A DNA stretch of 20,825 nucleotides from Circinella umbellata (lineage: Eukaryota; Mucoromycota; Mucoromycetes; Mucorales; Lichtheimiaceae), in the NCBI GenBank assembly GCA_025093555.1, contig JAIWNF010000159.1, positions 1 to 20,825 of the forward strand, in the 5' to 3' direction. Positions 8,358-17,765 of this stretch are shown here, piece by piece. The translations under genes were made by a program, and so were the position numbers. Each line of letters opens with the position of its first letter. The stretch's first letter is position 1. The notes under the pieces were generated by a model. It saw only the letters and a list, made by a program, of their open reading frames with translations. It was not told the DNA's origin and ran no database searches.

Positions 8358-9280
8358 CCACATCCACCTCCCCCACCCAATCACATCGACCTAAAAAGGG
8401 AAAAGCAAGAGCTCCCCCATCCAATCGTTAATGTTCTTTTTTAATAAAAATAATCTATAAATATACAATATACAATAGCTTTTAATGGTCTAGCTAAGTT
8501 ACACGAATGTCTTAAATAAGAATCCCAAATAAGGAATCTCTGTTTTAAATTTGAATCATAAACTTCGATATCTGCGATAAATCTGTGATATCTGCACAAG
8601 TTGCCCATGGTGAAAGGTTATACATAATTAACTTAATATAATTATAGAAAACGGTGTGTGGGAGCTCATCAAATATTAAAGAATGGTATGTTCGAATGCA
8701 AAAAAAAAGTGAAGTCTTAATAAAATTACAAAAAGAAAATCAAATAAGAAGATTATATGTGAAATATAATTTATTTAAAAGACAACAAGATAAATTTAGG
8801 AAAAATAGAACTTAAAAGTAGAAGAGAACTGAAGAAAATGGATTGTGGTGAGGGAAATACTGGGCACAAAGATGAGAAAGCATGATCCAATCAAATTGTG
8901 AGAATCGATCAAATTGTGAGAATGACAGTTATACTACATTGAGAATTTATGGACGGATCAGGTGATAAAAAGAACAATACTAATAGTGATAAAATAATAA
9001 CAATAATAATAATAGCAGATACTAATACTATTACTAATATTGGTGATAATGTGAAAAAAAGGTAGTAACAGTAAGTACATTATGGCAGGTAAGAAGAACA
9101 ATGGTTGAAGAAATGAGGAAGGAAGAGTATCAAATAGCGTAAAAAAAAAGGTTGATGTATGAAGAGATATGGACGCATTCTAGAAAACAGAATGAAATTC
9201 AAGAAATAAGTGTAGACTATTGTTAAGTCTATTTTCATCAATGGCAAGTAAAAAATCAGCATACTCTTGATCAGTAGTTA
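8358..9280. other. Intergenic, A-rich, with AAT microsatellite
   Basis: No gene is supported. An A-rich open frame on the plus strand around 8662-8813 encodes a Lys/Gln-rich peptide (KSEVLIKLQKENQ) but lies in biased sequence and has no clear start. An imperfect ATA/AAT trinucleotide tract occupies about 8990-9035. A C-rich patch (CCACCTCCCCCACCC) sits just outside the Merlin-2 right tip. Confidence 0.45.
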
Positions 9281-12200
9281 TCATTGGTGGCATACCAATA
9301 TCACCCAAGAGATTTTTGAACATTCTTTTGCCGCAATTACGCCAGATTGCCCAACATACAAAAGGTATTGTGCAATACTCGGGCTTGCAGTTTTTTCTCT
9401 GGTGCCCAAGGGAATGTGCACTTGGTAGGACGCAAAAAAAGCATGCACTGCCTGGTCTAAATTGATGTTATCAAGTGAGATGATCAGTAAAAGTATAGCT
9501 TCTTCTATATATGCTTTTGGAATTATTTTAGTAATACATACTTGTATTTTACTGGACAGTTTCTTTGACCATGGTCTATGGAAAAGCAACGTAAACACCT
9601 CTGACGAACAGTTGGACAAAATTTAATATTTACAGAATTACATTGCTGGTTTCCATAGATCATGCATATTGGGCACTTGCCAACTGTATTGAACTTTTCG
9701 AGCGCTTCAGGAATATAGATATTTATATCTCGAACCTGTTGGTGTACTTGTTGGGCATTCGTATATCCTACAACTACTGAGATACTAGCTTGGGGTAACG
9801 TTGACTGTTGTAATAATATATTAATATTAGGTGTCAGCATACATAAATTATTGTTATGATATCATAATTTTTTTGTATTTTTTCTCTTTCTTTACTTACA
9901 GCCTGAACTGGTTCACTGCTGTTTATATTTATATTGTTCCTAGTATTGGATCCATCGACTTCCAACTTTGAACAATAATCGCATTTTGAGTATTCTTTTA
10001 CCACAATGCAAGAGGCACACGGGGTCCCATCAAGATATGTTTGAAGTCTATAATGACGACAAACATGGGCCTAGATTGAAAAATATTAGCATGCTAATAC
10101 ATAATAAAAAATAAAGCAATGTAAAAAAACTATATATTTACAACACAAAAATCAAACATCAATGTCGCATCATTAATCAGTTCTTCTTTGAGTTTTGAAC
10201 TTTCATGCGCTCTAACATTTTATTTCTTCTTCTTTATGGAAGTAAAGTATGCATTTGCTTTTACTTCCGTCTCTACCAGCACGGCCGGTCTGCTGAGCAT
10301 AGTCCAAAAGACTATACAGACAATCAATACTAATCCCAAAGGCAGACGTTGCGACCATTATATTATGTTTGGACGAGTTGTTTAACCCGTTTGAAAAGTT
10401 GGTGCTTTTTTCTTCTGGGCTTGTTGCGCATGATATAAATGTACTGAAAAATCACCTACTAATTGTAGTTCTTGATGAAGAGCAGTTACAGTGTTGATGG
10501 CTCTGCAAAATATTATTACTTTGCCATTTTCTAAATTATTTTTGATATATTGAGACGCCATCAAGGCCAGATGCTCAATGGTGGGTGGCGCAAAGAGTTG
10601 TTTGATATTGTATTCCAAATTTGCGTGTGTAGTACATTGTGTACGTATCACGGCAAAATTGGAGCTGAAGAAGATCCTGGCTTTGTCTTCCATACATGGC
10701 GGCATTGTTGCTGTTAACAACAACAATGGGACAGGGCACTTCTGAGTGCACAGAGCTTTAACATGGAGAGACAAAAGCTCTGCTATATTAAAGCAAGGTG
10801 ATACTCATCAACAACAAACCTGTCGTAAACGAGCTCTCTGTTGTTCTACATATTCCACAAATGGACCAGTTGCAACAGCCTCTACAGGAACAAGTAGAAT
10901 TGATGCCTGGGGATTTGTTGGGGATCGAGCTATAAATAATGAAAACAGAAACATTATAATTTAGTAGTCTTCTTAATTAAGGCATTCAATTTATAAAAAT
11001 ACATACCTTCCCACTTGGAAACACTGATATGTTGCTGTTGTAAACGCCTAATGAGGTCTTCTGTGAGAGCAACAAGAGGCACAACAACAATAGTCAGGAA
11101 ATTTGGCTCAAGTATAGCCGGTAAGTGAAAAGCACTTTTCCAGATCCAGTTGGCATAACAATCAGAAGGTCATTAAGACCATCTAAGATTACTGGTATGG
11201 CGAGTGCTTGTTCATTACTGGTGAATGATGCCTGTTCCCCATATAATAAACGTAAAGCATTTAAATGCCGACTTTCTATTGCTGTTGTACATAGAATGAT
11301 AAATAAATTTTCAGTGTGTTAGTATTTTTATTGAACAATATTTCGATATGTAATTATACTTACATTTGTAGCTAATGTGCGGCGTAACATTAGCTCGTTT
11401 GTCTGCTTGGACGATCATGCGTTCAACAAATTGAGACACAAGGTCTTGTAAATGAGCAGGTAATAATGATGAATGTGATGCGGAGTGAGAGTGGTGAGTT
11501 GTGATTGTATGGATAAGGTGGTATTGCGGCTGCTATTAGTATTTGAGTGATTATTAAAATTATCAATATCTAATTTCCATATTTCCATATTATATTAGTA
11601 TACTATAATTAGATGTGTTAAATGCGTTCTTTTAAATATAGAAACATTACCAAGTAGTGTTGCCATTGGCGTGACACAAATCAAATTCGTGCACTGATTC
11701 AGGTGTCAGAAATCGAAAATCTGCAGAGGAATGTGCGTAAATGAGCCCTGCCACGGAACTACTATGAGGCCGCTTGCAGATCAAACATATCTGCATTAAC
11801 ATTATTTGTTTGTTTGTTGTTGTTCGTTGAGGTCTTCTTCAGTATCAGGATGGTCATTTATCTCAGTGGTAGACTGAAATAATTAGATGCATGCTTGATA
11901 TGATGCCTCATAAAGAATGTGGTGATATGCCTATATGCTTGCAGGCCGAAGCCAACGCTAGTATACTTTTGTAGAAAGCTATATTTTACCACAGTAAGAA
12001 AACTAAATACTAAAAAAAATAGAGATCTTTTTTTTAAAGAAAGAAAACAGAAATGTCTAACTGGTATAAAGCCTGGCTCAGTTTTTTGCTTGTAACTACT
12101 GTGCCATTAATAACGAACAAAAAATTCTGGTATGTTTGAATACCTTGGAAGACATTGGGTAAGTGCTTATGCGAGTCTATAAGTTTATTTATATCACTGG

Positions 12201-12468
12201 TTAGACAAATTCCCATTTTATAGCATTAACACACTCACTCCCTTTTATAATAGAAGCTTTATTAAAAACAGTACCTTTTAAATGGACGTACAAAGACAAG
12301 TTATTGCAAGAAGATGTCACTAAGACCCTTAGTTGAAAAACGAGCAACATACCTGTCAGCGTTGGATCGTGAGCGAACCTTGTAATAGTATTGGACGAGC
12401 ATGATGCGCTCTTGATACCAGAATAAACATCTTTTAGCGCCTTTCACAGTAGACTTGATTGGCTAATA
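9281..12468 (-). pseudogene. Fungal RecQ-family helicase, helicase and C-terminal parts, decayed
   Basis: RecQ motifs run in order on the minus strand. Motif 0/I (FTSNEQALAI...VMPTGSGK) is at about 11245-11136. The DExH box (VVDEYHLALI) is near 10800, with LLLLTATMPP near 10710 and VIIFCRAIN near 10510. Motif V (MVATSAFGISID) is near 10345 and motif VI (QQTGRAGRDG) near 10280. A Cys-rich zinc region (CRHYRLQTYLDG...CDYC) lies near 10000. A second Cys/His cluster (CPIC...CLRCFSIDH...NCP) lies at about 9570-9680. Upstream exons carry FVRPF (about 12290), NFLFVINGTVVTSKKLSQAL and LQAYRHIT, matching my recollection of the N-terminal regions of large fungal helicase genes. Lesions are TAA at 12303, a one-base loss inside the GSGK motif (about 11136), TAG at 10785, TAA at 10384 and further frameshifts. 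Motif V to VI is short by about a dozen residues. It would have been a 3'-5' DNA helicase. Confidence 0.8.
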
Positions 12469-12484
12469 TGAACATTTCAGCCCA
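12469..12484 (+). repeat. Left terminal inverted repeat of Merlin-3
   Basis: TGAACATTTCAGCCCA, a perfect inverted match to 14618-14633. Confidence 0.75.
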
Positions 12485-12580
12485 GTGACTGCTTTTCCCT
12501 TTGTGACTGTTTTTATGACTGCTCTGTGACGTGGTACGTTTATATTACCGACTCTTCAGGAGCGTGGGAAAATCTTCCAA

Positions 12581-12652
12581 GTCGCCATGGTCTAACTGGT
12601 TATCATGTCGGACATGCACTCCAGAGCCCCTAGTTCGACTCCCGGTGTAGAC
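12581..12652 (+). ncRNA. Degenerate tRNA-like sequence, left arm of Merlin-3
   Basis: An A-box match TGGTCTAACTGG (12588-12599) and a B-box-like AGTTCGACTCC (12632-12642) are spaced as in a tRNA gene. A 72-nt fold places 5 of 7 acceptor pairs (GTCGCCA against TGTAGAC), a partly paired anticodon arm (GGA/TCC) and T-loop TTCGACT. The T-stem and D-stem are broken and position 33 is not T, so this is not a working tRNA. It is best read as a tRNA-derived module with an RNA polymerase III type internal promoter, perhaps from a SINE. It points into the element, about 118 bp from the tip. Confidence 0.5.
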
Positions 12653-12817
12653 TTATATACAAATTAGGTTATAATTATGCTTAAGGTGACCTATAAATTT
12701 CAAAAAACATATTTTTATATACTTTCAATATTTGTGCATTTTTCTGTACACTAAAATTAGATTTTGAAGCATTTTAAATTTTATAAAAAAAAAGTAAAGG
12801 AAATATTTTTATTATTT
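12653..12817. other. 3' non-coding part of Merlin-3
   Basis: AT-rich sequence between the tRNA-like module and the transposase stop codon. I see no further structure. Confidence 0.4.
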
Positions 12818-14091
12818 TTAATTTTCAATATCAATGAAATTACCCCTTGGATAATCAAGAGGAAAATATGTGGTCTTTAGAATAGTGACTATTCTACCCC
12901 ATCGTTTTCCCTTAAACTTTCGTTTCCAAATAAATGCATTTAAACTTGCATTAACATTTTTTTTGGAATATCCCTTGGGAAAGAGGGAGACCTTAATGCC
13001 ATTCCAAGTACCTATATATAATATAAAGATTAGATATTTATACTTTTAATTTATTTAAATAAAAAGAAAACTTACCCTCAATAGTATTAGTATGTACTCT
13101 AGTAATAGGGTCACGGAAATGCAGGCTATGATTGACTGTAAAATATTGTAAATCTAAGGGTTGACCATTATCATCAACTAGTGATGGTATACCACCATAA
13201 GCTGCCCAACAATCAGTATAAATAATAGATCCAGGGGCAACTTTATCCCGAATAACAGAAAGCAAGGTAGTAGCATCTCTTCTTTCTACTGAAACAAGGA
13301 AAATTCGGCGTTCTTCTGTCCTTTCTATACCACCTAGTACCCATTGACCTTCTACCAAGTGACCATGGTTATATTTTCTTTTTCCGAATTTTGATTCGTC
13401 AATTTCAACAACAATTCCAGGTCCACCAATCTTCTCATCTAAAAAAGCATTTAATATTTAATAAATTATTTATCTTTTTCAAATAAAATATCTTTAAAAA
13501 AAAGTAGAGAAACTTACCACTACATACTATTTCAGCATCCTCTAATAATAATTGCTTAAAATCATCCATTAAGAGATAAGTGGATTTTTCTGAAATACTA
13601 AGAATTGCAGCAATTGACCCATATGGAACATTGTGGAGAAAGAAATAAAAAGCTCTAAGAATCAAATGAGGCTTAATATTTCTTTCACTAAAAATAGTAT
13701 CAGCTAATAGAGTACGACGAGTACTACAATGACGGCACCGCCAACCACCAGAAAGAAAGTTAAACTTCATTGGAAGTGCACTAGAATGCTCAAATCGAGG
13801 ACAATTAGTATTACGACAATAAAGATCACCAACATAAAATACTCCACAAAGAAGTAAGTAATATTTTGCTGCCCATTCATATTGAAAAGGAATCCATTGA
13901 TCAGGTGGTAAATCCTCCGAAAAACTAACAGCTTCTACAAATTCTTGAAATAACCTTGTTCTTATACCAGAATCAGTAGATAAAGGCCTAGGTTCCCAAA
14001 GAGATACAATACCAGGTAAGAGTTGAACTTGTTCCAAAGTACGTTGAATAGTAGAAGGATCAAAATTTTGAAAAGTAGGATGAGTTGACAT
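12818..14091 (-). CDS. Merlin-like (ISXO2) DDE transposase, divergent and intact
   Basis: Three exons (14091-13518, 13438-13076, 13011-12818) join to 1131 nt, or 376 residues plus a TAA. Introns are 79 and 64 nt with GTAAG donors. The N-terminal half has a zinc ribbon (YCRNTNCP...WRCRHC, near residues 100-130). The catalytic domain has VEIDESKFGKRK (Asp205), IIYTDCW (Asp267) and HTNTIEGTWNGIK (Asn309/Glu312). The protein differs widely from Merlin-1 outside these motifs and lacks its Ser/Asp-rich tail. Both of its intron positions coincide with Merlin-1 introns 2 and 3, in the same phase. The ATG is followed by STHPTFQNFD, and a TATA box lies about 65 bp upstream. It is intact although the host helicase gene is dead. 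Confidence 0.88.
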
Positions 14092-14153
14092 AGTTAATAG
14101 GTAAAAAAAAGAAGAGAAAGATGTAAACAGTGTGAAATAAGTTTTTTTTACTC

Positions 14154-14163
14154 TATTTATATA
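14154..14163 (-). promoter_or_regulatory. TATA box of Merlin-3 transposase
   Basis: TATATAAATA on the minus strand, about 65 bp upstream of the ATG at 14091. Confidence 0.5.
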
Positions 14164-14232
14164 AAATATTTTCTGGCTGAGTTATAGCTGAGTAAAATAT
14201 TTTTATTTTCCATATATAGTTTAAGAAATAGA

Positions 14233-14254
14233 CCAGAGTCAGATCCCTGAGTAA
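14233..14254 (-). promoter_or_regulatory. Conserved twin-repeat motif upstream of Merlin-3 gene
   Basis: On the minus strand it reads TTACTCAGGGATC followed by TGACTCTGG, 142 bp before the ATG. It matches the Merlin-1 and Merlin-2 motifs at nearly every position although most of the surrounding sequence cannot be aligned. Confidence 0.6.
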
Positions 14255-14458
14255 AGAAAAAGAATAAAAAAGGATTAAATTTTTTCTTACTCCGTAGGTT
14301 ATCATTTTGAGCTCATTTCTAAAGCTTTTTGATTCTTTTAATTATTAAAATATACTACAAAAAAACAGCTTTCAATTGGTACTAAATATGTCTTTCTATC
14401 ACCAATAGATAAAAAGTTATTCAAAAAATAAAAATATATAAAAAATTAAAGAAAGGCC

Positions 14459-14527
14459 CAGATTCGAACTCGCGCCTCCATTGGGAGGGGCTATCATATA
14501 GCTAGAGTGTTAACCACTTAGACCATA
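14459..14527 (-). ncRNA. Degenerate tRNA-like sequence, right arm of Merlin-3
   Basis: On the minus strand an A-box TGGTCTAAGTGG (14525-14514) is followed by a B-box-like GAGTTCGAATC (14471-14461). Between them CCTCC/GGAGG (14475-14488) forms a 5-bp stem with a 4-nt loop, like the long variable arm of class II (Leu/Ser) tRNAs. No acceptor stem can be drawn, so it is not a working tRNA. It points inward about 109 bp from the right tip, mirroring the module at 12581-12652, with which it shares TGGTCTAAsTGGTTA. Confidence 0.5.
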
Positions 14528-14617
14528 TATATTTTAAATATTTTATAACACATAGGTATTATATCAATTAATGCGAAAAAGGTCATAAGTGGCTTGAAAA
14601 AAAGCCACAAAAAAGTA

Positions 14618-14633
14618 TGGGCTGAAATGTTCA
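14618..14633 (-). repeat. Right terminal inverted repeat of Merlin-3
   Basis: The exact inverted copy of 12469-12484. Confidence 0.75.
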
Positions 14634-15250
14634 CCTGATCCTTGAAGCGTAATGTGCTGCAAGAGCGCAGTCTCATACTCCTTATTTGCACTTGGGTTTG
14701 ACGGGAGAGTGAAAAAAGCGGTACTTGGATCTTCCGAAGTTGTGTTGTCCAAGAATTCAGAAAAGCGCTCCTCAAAAGGTACAGCTAATGAAAAACCAAG
14801 AAGCACATCCTTTTCTAGTTTTTCCCTATAGTCCCTCAGCATTTCTGGTACACTTGACTGGAGCTTTGAGATCTGCATAGTATTGTTACCATACTGGACT
14901 GACATAAAATCATCGCTGTCCATTACAATAGATGGCATTGCAGGAGAATCACTATAAGCAAGGTTTGCTGTATGCATAGTCTCAGTGTATATATTTGCGA
15001 TTGTAGGGCGGCCATCGTGTAAGTGGGTCAAGACATCATTGAGTTGAGCACTATTACACAGGTCAGTAAAATTGAATCATACTTTTATTGATAATAAGCA
15101 CTTGATCCTTTACCTGTCATAAACCCGAGCGCTGTCATGAAAAGCTGCAGCTGAGATTTCATTAGCTCTAGGAACCCCTTCATCATTAATATAGGCGAAA
15201 ACTGATTCTTGGTTTCTTGTAAAGCTCATGTTATTGTTATTGTTGTTCAT
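14634..15250 (-). pseudogene. N-terminal exons of the split helicase gene
   Basis: Exon 1 runs from the ATG at 15250 (MNNNNNNMSFTRNQE; an in-frame ATG at 15298 is possible) to 15114. A 63-nt intron (15113-15051, branch-like CTGAC) follows, then exon 2 from 15050. The joined frame reads VYDSAQLNDVLTHLHDG and later SVPEMLRDYREKLEKDVLLG, then ends in the Merlin-3 tip. The frame continues 23 residues into the element before a stop at 14564. Same strand, order and spacing support this as the front of the helicase gene that resumes at 12468. The link rests on context and loose family resemblance. It could instead be a separate short gene of about 207 residues. Some tens of codons may have been lost at the insertion. 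Confidence 0.5.
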
Positions 15251-15480
15251 TTTTTTTTGCAGTTTCAAAGTTTCGAGATATGTTTTGAGGAAGTTCACGT
15301 GAAGAAATAGAAAAAATATTTAAGTTCTCGTATTATATGTAGTAGTAGTACATAGTATACCAATATCAAAACAAAGGAAGAACACATAATTAAAATAATA
15401 ATGACATTATTATTATTCAAAGCTTTTAATTGTCAGTAAACAATTAATATTATTATATGTTGTTTTCATTTAATATAGTT
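15251..15480. other. Upstream region of the helicase gene
   Basis: AT-rich with no gene on either strand. It separates the start codon from the 10-bp array. Confidence 0.4.
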
Positions 15481-15690
15481 TGATTTTATATGATTTTATA
15501 TGACTTTATATGACTTTACATGATTTTATATGATTTTATATGGTTTTACATGACTTTACATAATTTTATATAACTTTACATGATTTTATATGATTTTATA
15601 TGACTTTATATGACTTTATATGACTTTACATGATTTTATATGGTTTTATATGGTTTTACATGATTTTCCATGATTTTCCATGAATTTACG
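15481..15690. repeat. 10-bp tandem array, 21 units
   Basis: Twenty-one consecutive units of TGATTTTATA run without an insertion or deletion. The last three units are the most diverged (TGATTTTCCA twice, then TGAATTTACG). In units 1-18 all differences are transitions: G/A at position 2, A/G at 3, T/C at 4 and T/C at 9. The period equals about one turn of the helix, so the T-runs lie on one face and the DNA should be bent. The unit length is not a multiple of three and no frame is open. It starts about 230 bp upstream of the helicase ATG. Confidence 0.9.
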
Positions 15691-16821
15691 ATTATTTTCT
15701 ATTATTTTCCATGAATTTTTTTTTGTTTTTTTTTCTGTGATTTAAAATGATTTTCTCTGATTATTTTTGAATCAACTTGGAAAACCTTTGAACAAAATTT
15801 AATTTTTTTTCTCTGAAAAAAATATAAATTTGCCGTTTTCATAAATAATTCATATAAAAAAAATTCACAGAAAGTAATATTTTTTCACTTTATTTTTTGC
15901 CGTGGTGCGTTATCCGTATGAAACTATTCATTTTCATAAAAATTGCTTTATTAGCTACTCTCTTGGATTTTGATGTTTATGTTCTATCAATATGACAAAC
16001 TATAATGTGAAAACATATAACTTATCACACTATCTTCAGAATCTCAGTTATCAACTATGTATATAATACCCCACAGACTGTTCACGGATCTACTTCTTGT
16101 ATGTGTGTCAGTAAATAAAAAGTAAAATATAATAAAATAAGGTTCTATATATAACCTTAAGTAGTACTTTAATAGCCTTTGTTACTAAGTAACATTATAA
16201 AGATTTAAATCGAAACATAGGAGTGTAATTTTATAATAGGAAATATCTTTAATACGTTGATGGCATATCACTAGGTAAATAACATAGTAGTGATTTACAA
16301 TTTAGAATGATTATGGTGTGATTGCTTTACAATGTATCATAAAAAATATATTAATAGAAATTCAAACACCAAACAAAAATAGATCACAAAACCGTTGTAT
16401 GTAGTTGTATTTAATATCTTTATTTAAAGTAAAGGAAAAAAAAGCATTATCTAAAACCGTCTTTCCTATTTTTCATAATATTGTAATATTGCATCTATCT
16501 ATCAATACAGTTCTGGTCTACAAAGACGCTACGGACGTCTTTACTGCAAAGCACGTATATACTTATTTATAGAAGCAAAAACAAGAACATTGATCTGGAA
16601 CTTTAAAACAGTTTATCATCACTTGCTAGATATATAATTCAAGATTAAAAATATAAAATTTGTTATTACTGAACTAACTTCATCATGAAAATACAAAATA
16701 AATAAAAAGGTGAAAGGATGTAAAGAAAATATATTGATAATCAAAATATCAACCAAGATGACGGTTTATTGAGACGTGCCTAAAATGAAACATGTGTTAG
16801 AATAATACCATCATTTCCTAT
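15691..16821. other. Intergenic, AT-rich
   Basis: No gene is supported. Decayed 10-bp-like units continue to about 15720. A small perfect hairpin AAAGACG/CGTCTTT with a 7-nt loop lies at 16522-16542. Confidence 0.5.
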
Positions 16822-17756
16822 TTATGGATAATTATACATATGTGCTCTTTTATTGCTTAACCCAGATGTACCAAAAACTGGGGGTTTGCAAAACTGATCA
16901 AATCTTTCTTGCAATGCATAAAAGTTACTATCAGAGTTGCTCTTTGCATTCATTTCATCAAGAAATTGTACGCCAGTATCTAAAATGTATATGTACATAT
17001 ACACATATCAATATAATACACCTAATATTATAAATAGTACTTACCTGTTCCAATTCGATGTAGTTTCCAACTGCTGCAATATTGTGGAGCACCAAATATG
17101 ACTAGTGATTCAAGTCCTGTCAACTCCTTGACACGCTGAACGTTTTTGCGTAAAATATGAATCGTATCTTCTGCCACCATCTTTTTCTGCTTCTCTGTCA
17201 TATCATTAACTTTGCCAGACATCCCGTTTGCCTTATTATAAGATTTTGTTCGATCTTCCAGTGCCTTGAATTCATTTTTATCTGCCTTCACTGCATTGTA
17301 AGCTCTTGCAACTTCTTTATTAACCCAAGCTGTCTTTTCCTTATTATTTTGTTGAGATTTTGTTACATCTGGATTATGAACATCATATTTGGCTTTTATT
17401 TCAGACATTAGTATATTGATTATCTAATACTGTACGACCTCTCCATATATCATTTTGCATCATTTCTTACCTGCAAAGTCTTTTCTCTTTTCATAAACAA
17501 AGTGTGTCCATGTATTATGAGCTTTTGAATGGGTGAGTAACTTCACATCCATACTACCAAACATTCTCTCAACCTTTTCAATTGGGAAGCCACATGTATC
17601 CACAATATCCCACTTTGCATTTTCAAGATTTTCTTTGGCTTGTTCAACAAGAGTATCAGCTAATTCTTCGTTTTTATTCATTTCTGGATCATGAATATCC
17701 TCTTCTTCATTATTAAGCACGTTTCCTCCTGTTCGTGCTTCTGTTTCCGTTACCAT
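16822..17756 (-). CDS. Unidentified three-exon gene with HMG-box-like region
   Basis: Exons 17756-17471, 17392-17045 and 16979-16822 join to 792 nt (263 residues plus a TAA). Introns are 78 nt (TACTAAT branch-like) and 65 nt, both GTAAG...AG. The protein opens with an acidic stretch (NEEEDIHDPEMNKNEE). It then has NTWTHFVYEKRKDF, later NPDV, then EVARAYNAVKADKNEFKA, an arrangement that resembles an HMG box with its conserved aromatic and basic positions. After that comes LTGLESLVIFGAPQ and a C-terminus ending in MYNYP. I do not recognise the full family. The likely location is nuclear, perhaps DNA binding. An in-frame coding-like segment lies upstream, closed by two stops (17768, 17807), so the true N-terminus may have been lost. 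Confidence 0.65.
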
Positions 17757-17765
17757 CGTTGGCAG

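Larger units (their letters stand above)
12469..14633 (-). mobile_element. Merlin-3: Merlin-like element inside the helicase gene
   Basis: TGAACATTTCAGCCCA at 12469-12484 is repeated exactly, inverted, at 14618-14633. It bounds 2165 bp that contain an intact Merlin-type transposase. Weaker similarity continues inward (T-rich, GTGGC/GTGAC, TATGAC). No perfect target duplication is visible. The best trace is CTAAT on the left against CTGAT on the right, one base outside the repeats. Coding sequence of one helicase gene lies on both sides, so this is an insertion. The tips do not resemble the GG...ACTTTATACACTCAA tips of Merlin-1 and Merlin-2. Confidence 0.7.

Noticed and set aside
8662..8813. 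A small Lys/Gln-rich gene on the plus strand
   Set aside because: The frame lies in A-rich sequence, has no supported start, and shows no recognisable motif.
9080..9262. Minus-strand frame rich in Leu/Phe
   Set aside because: The composition is that of A-rich DNA read backwards, with no domain and no splice link to the helicase.
10188..11322. Plus-strand open frames in 10188-10385, 10746-10964 and 11125-11322
   Set aside because: They are opposite-strand shadows of the helicase exons, whose conserved motifs are on the minus strand.
12581..12652. A functional tRNA gene
   Set aside because: The A and B boxes fit, but the D-stem and T-stem do not pair and position 33 is not T. It is kept only as a tRNA-like sequence.
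15481..15690. A CRISPR array
   Set aside because: The units are 10 bp with no spacers. It is a simple tandem array in a eukaryotic genome.
16522..16542. AAAGACG/CGTCTTT hairpin as a terminator
   Set aside because: Bacterial-type terminators are not expected in this genome and no gene ends there. It is noted only as a small inverted repeat.
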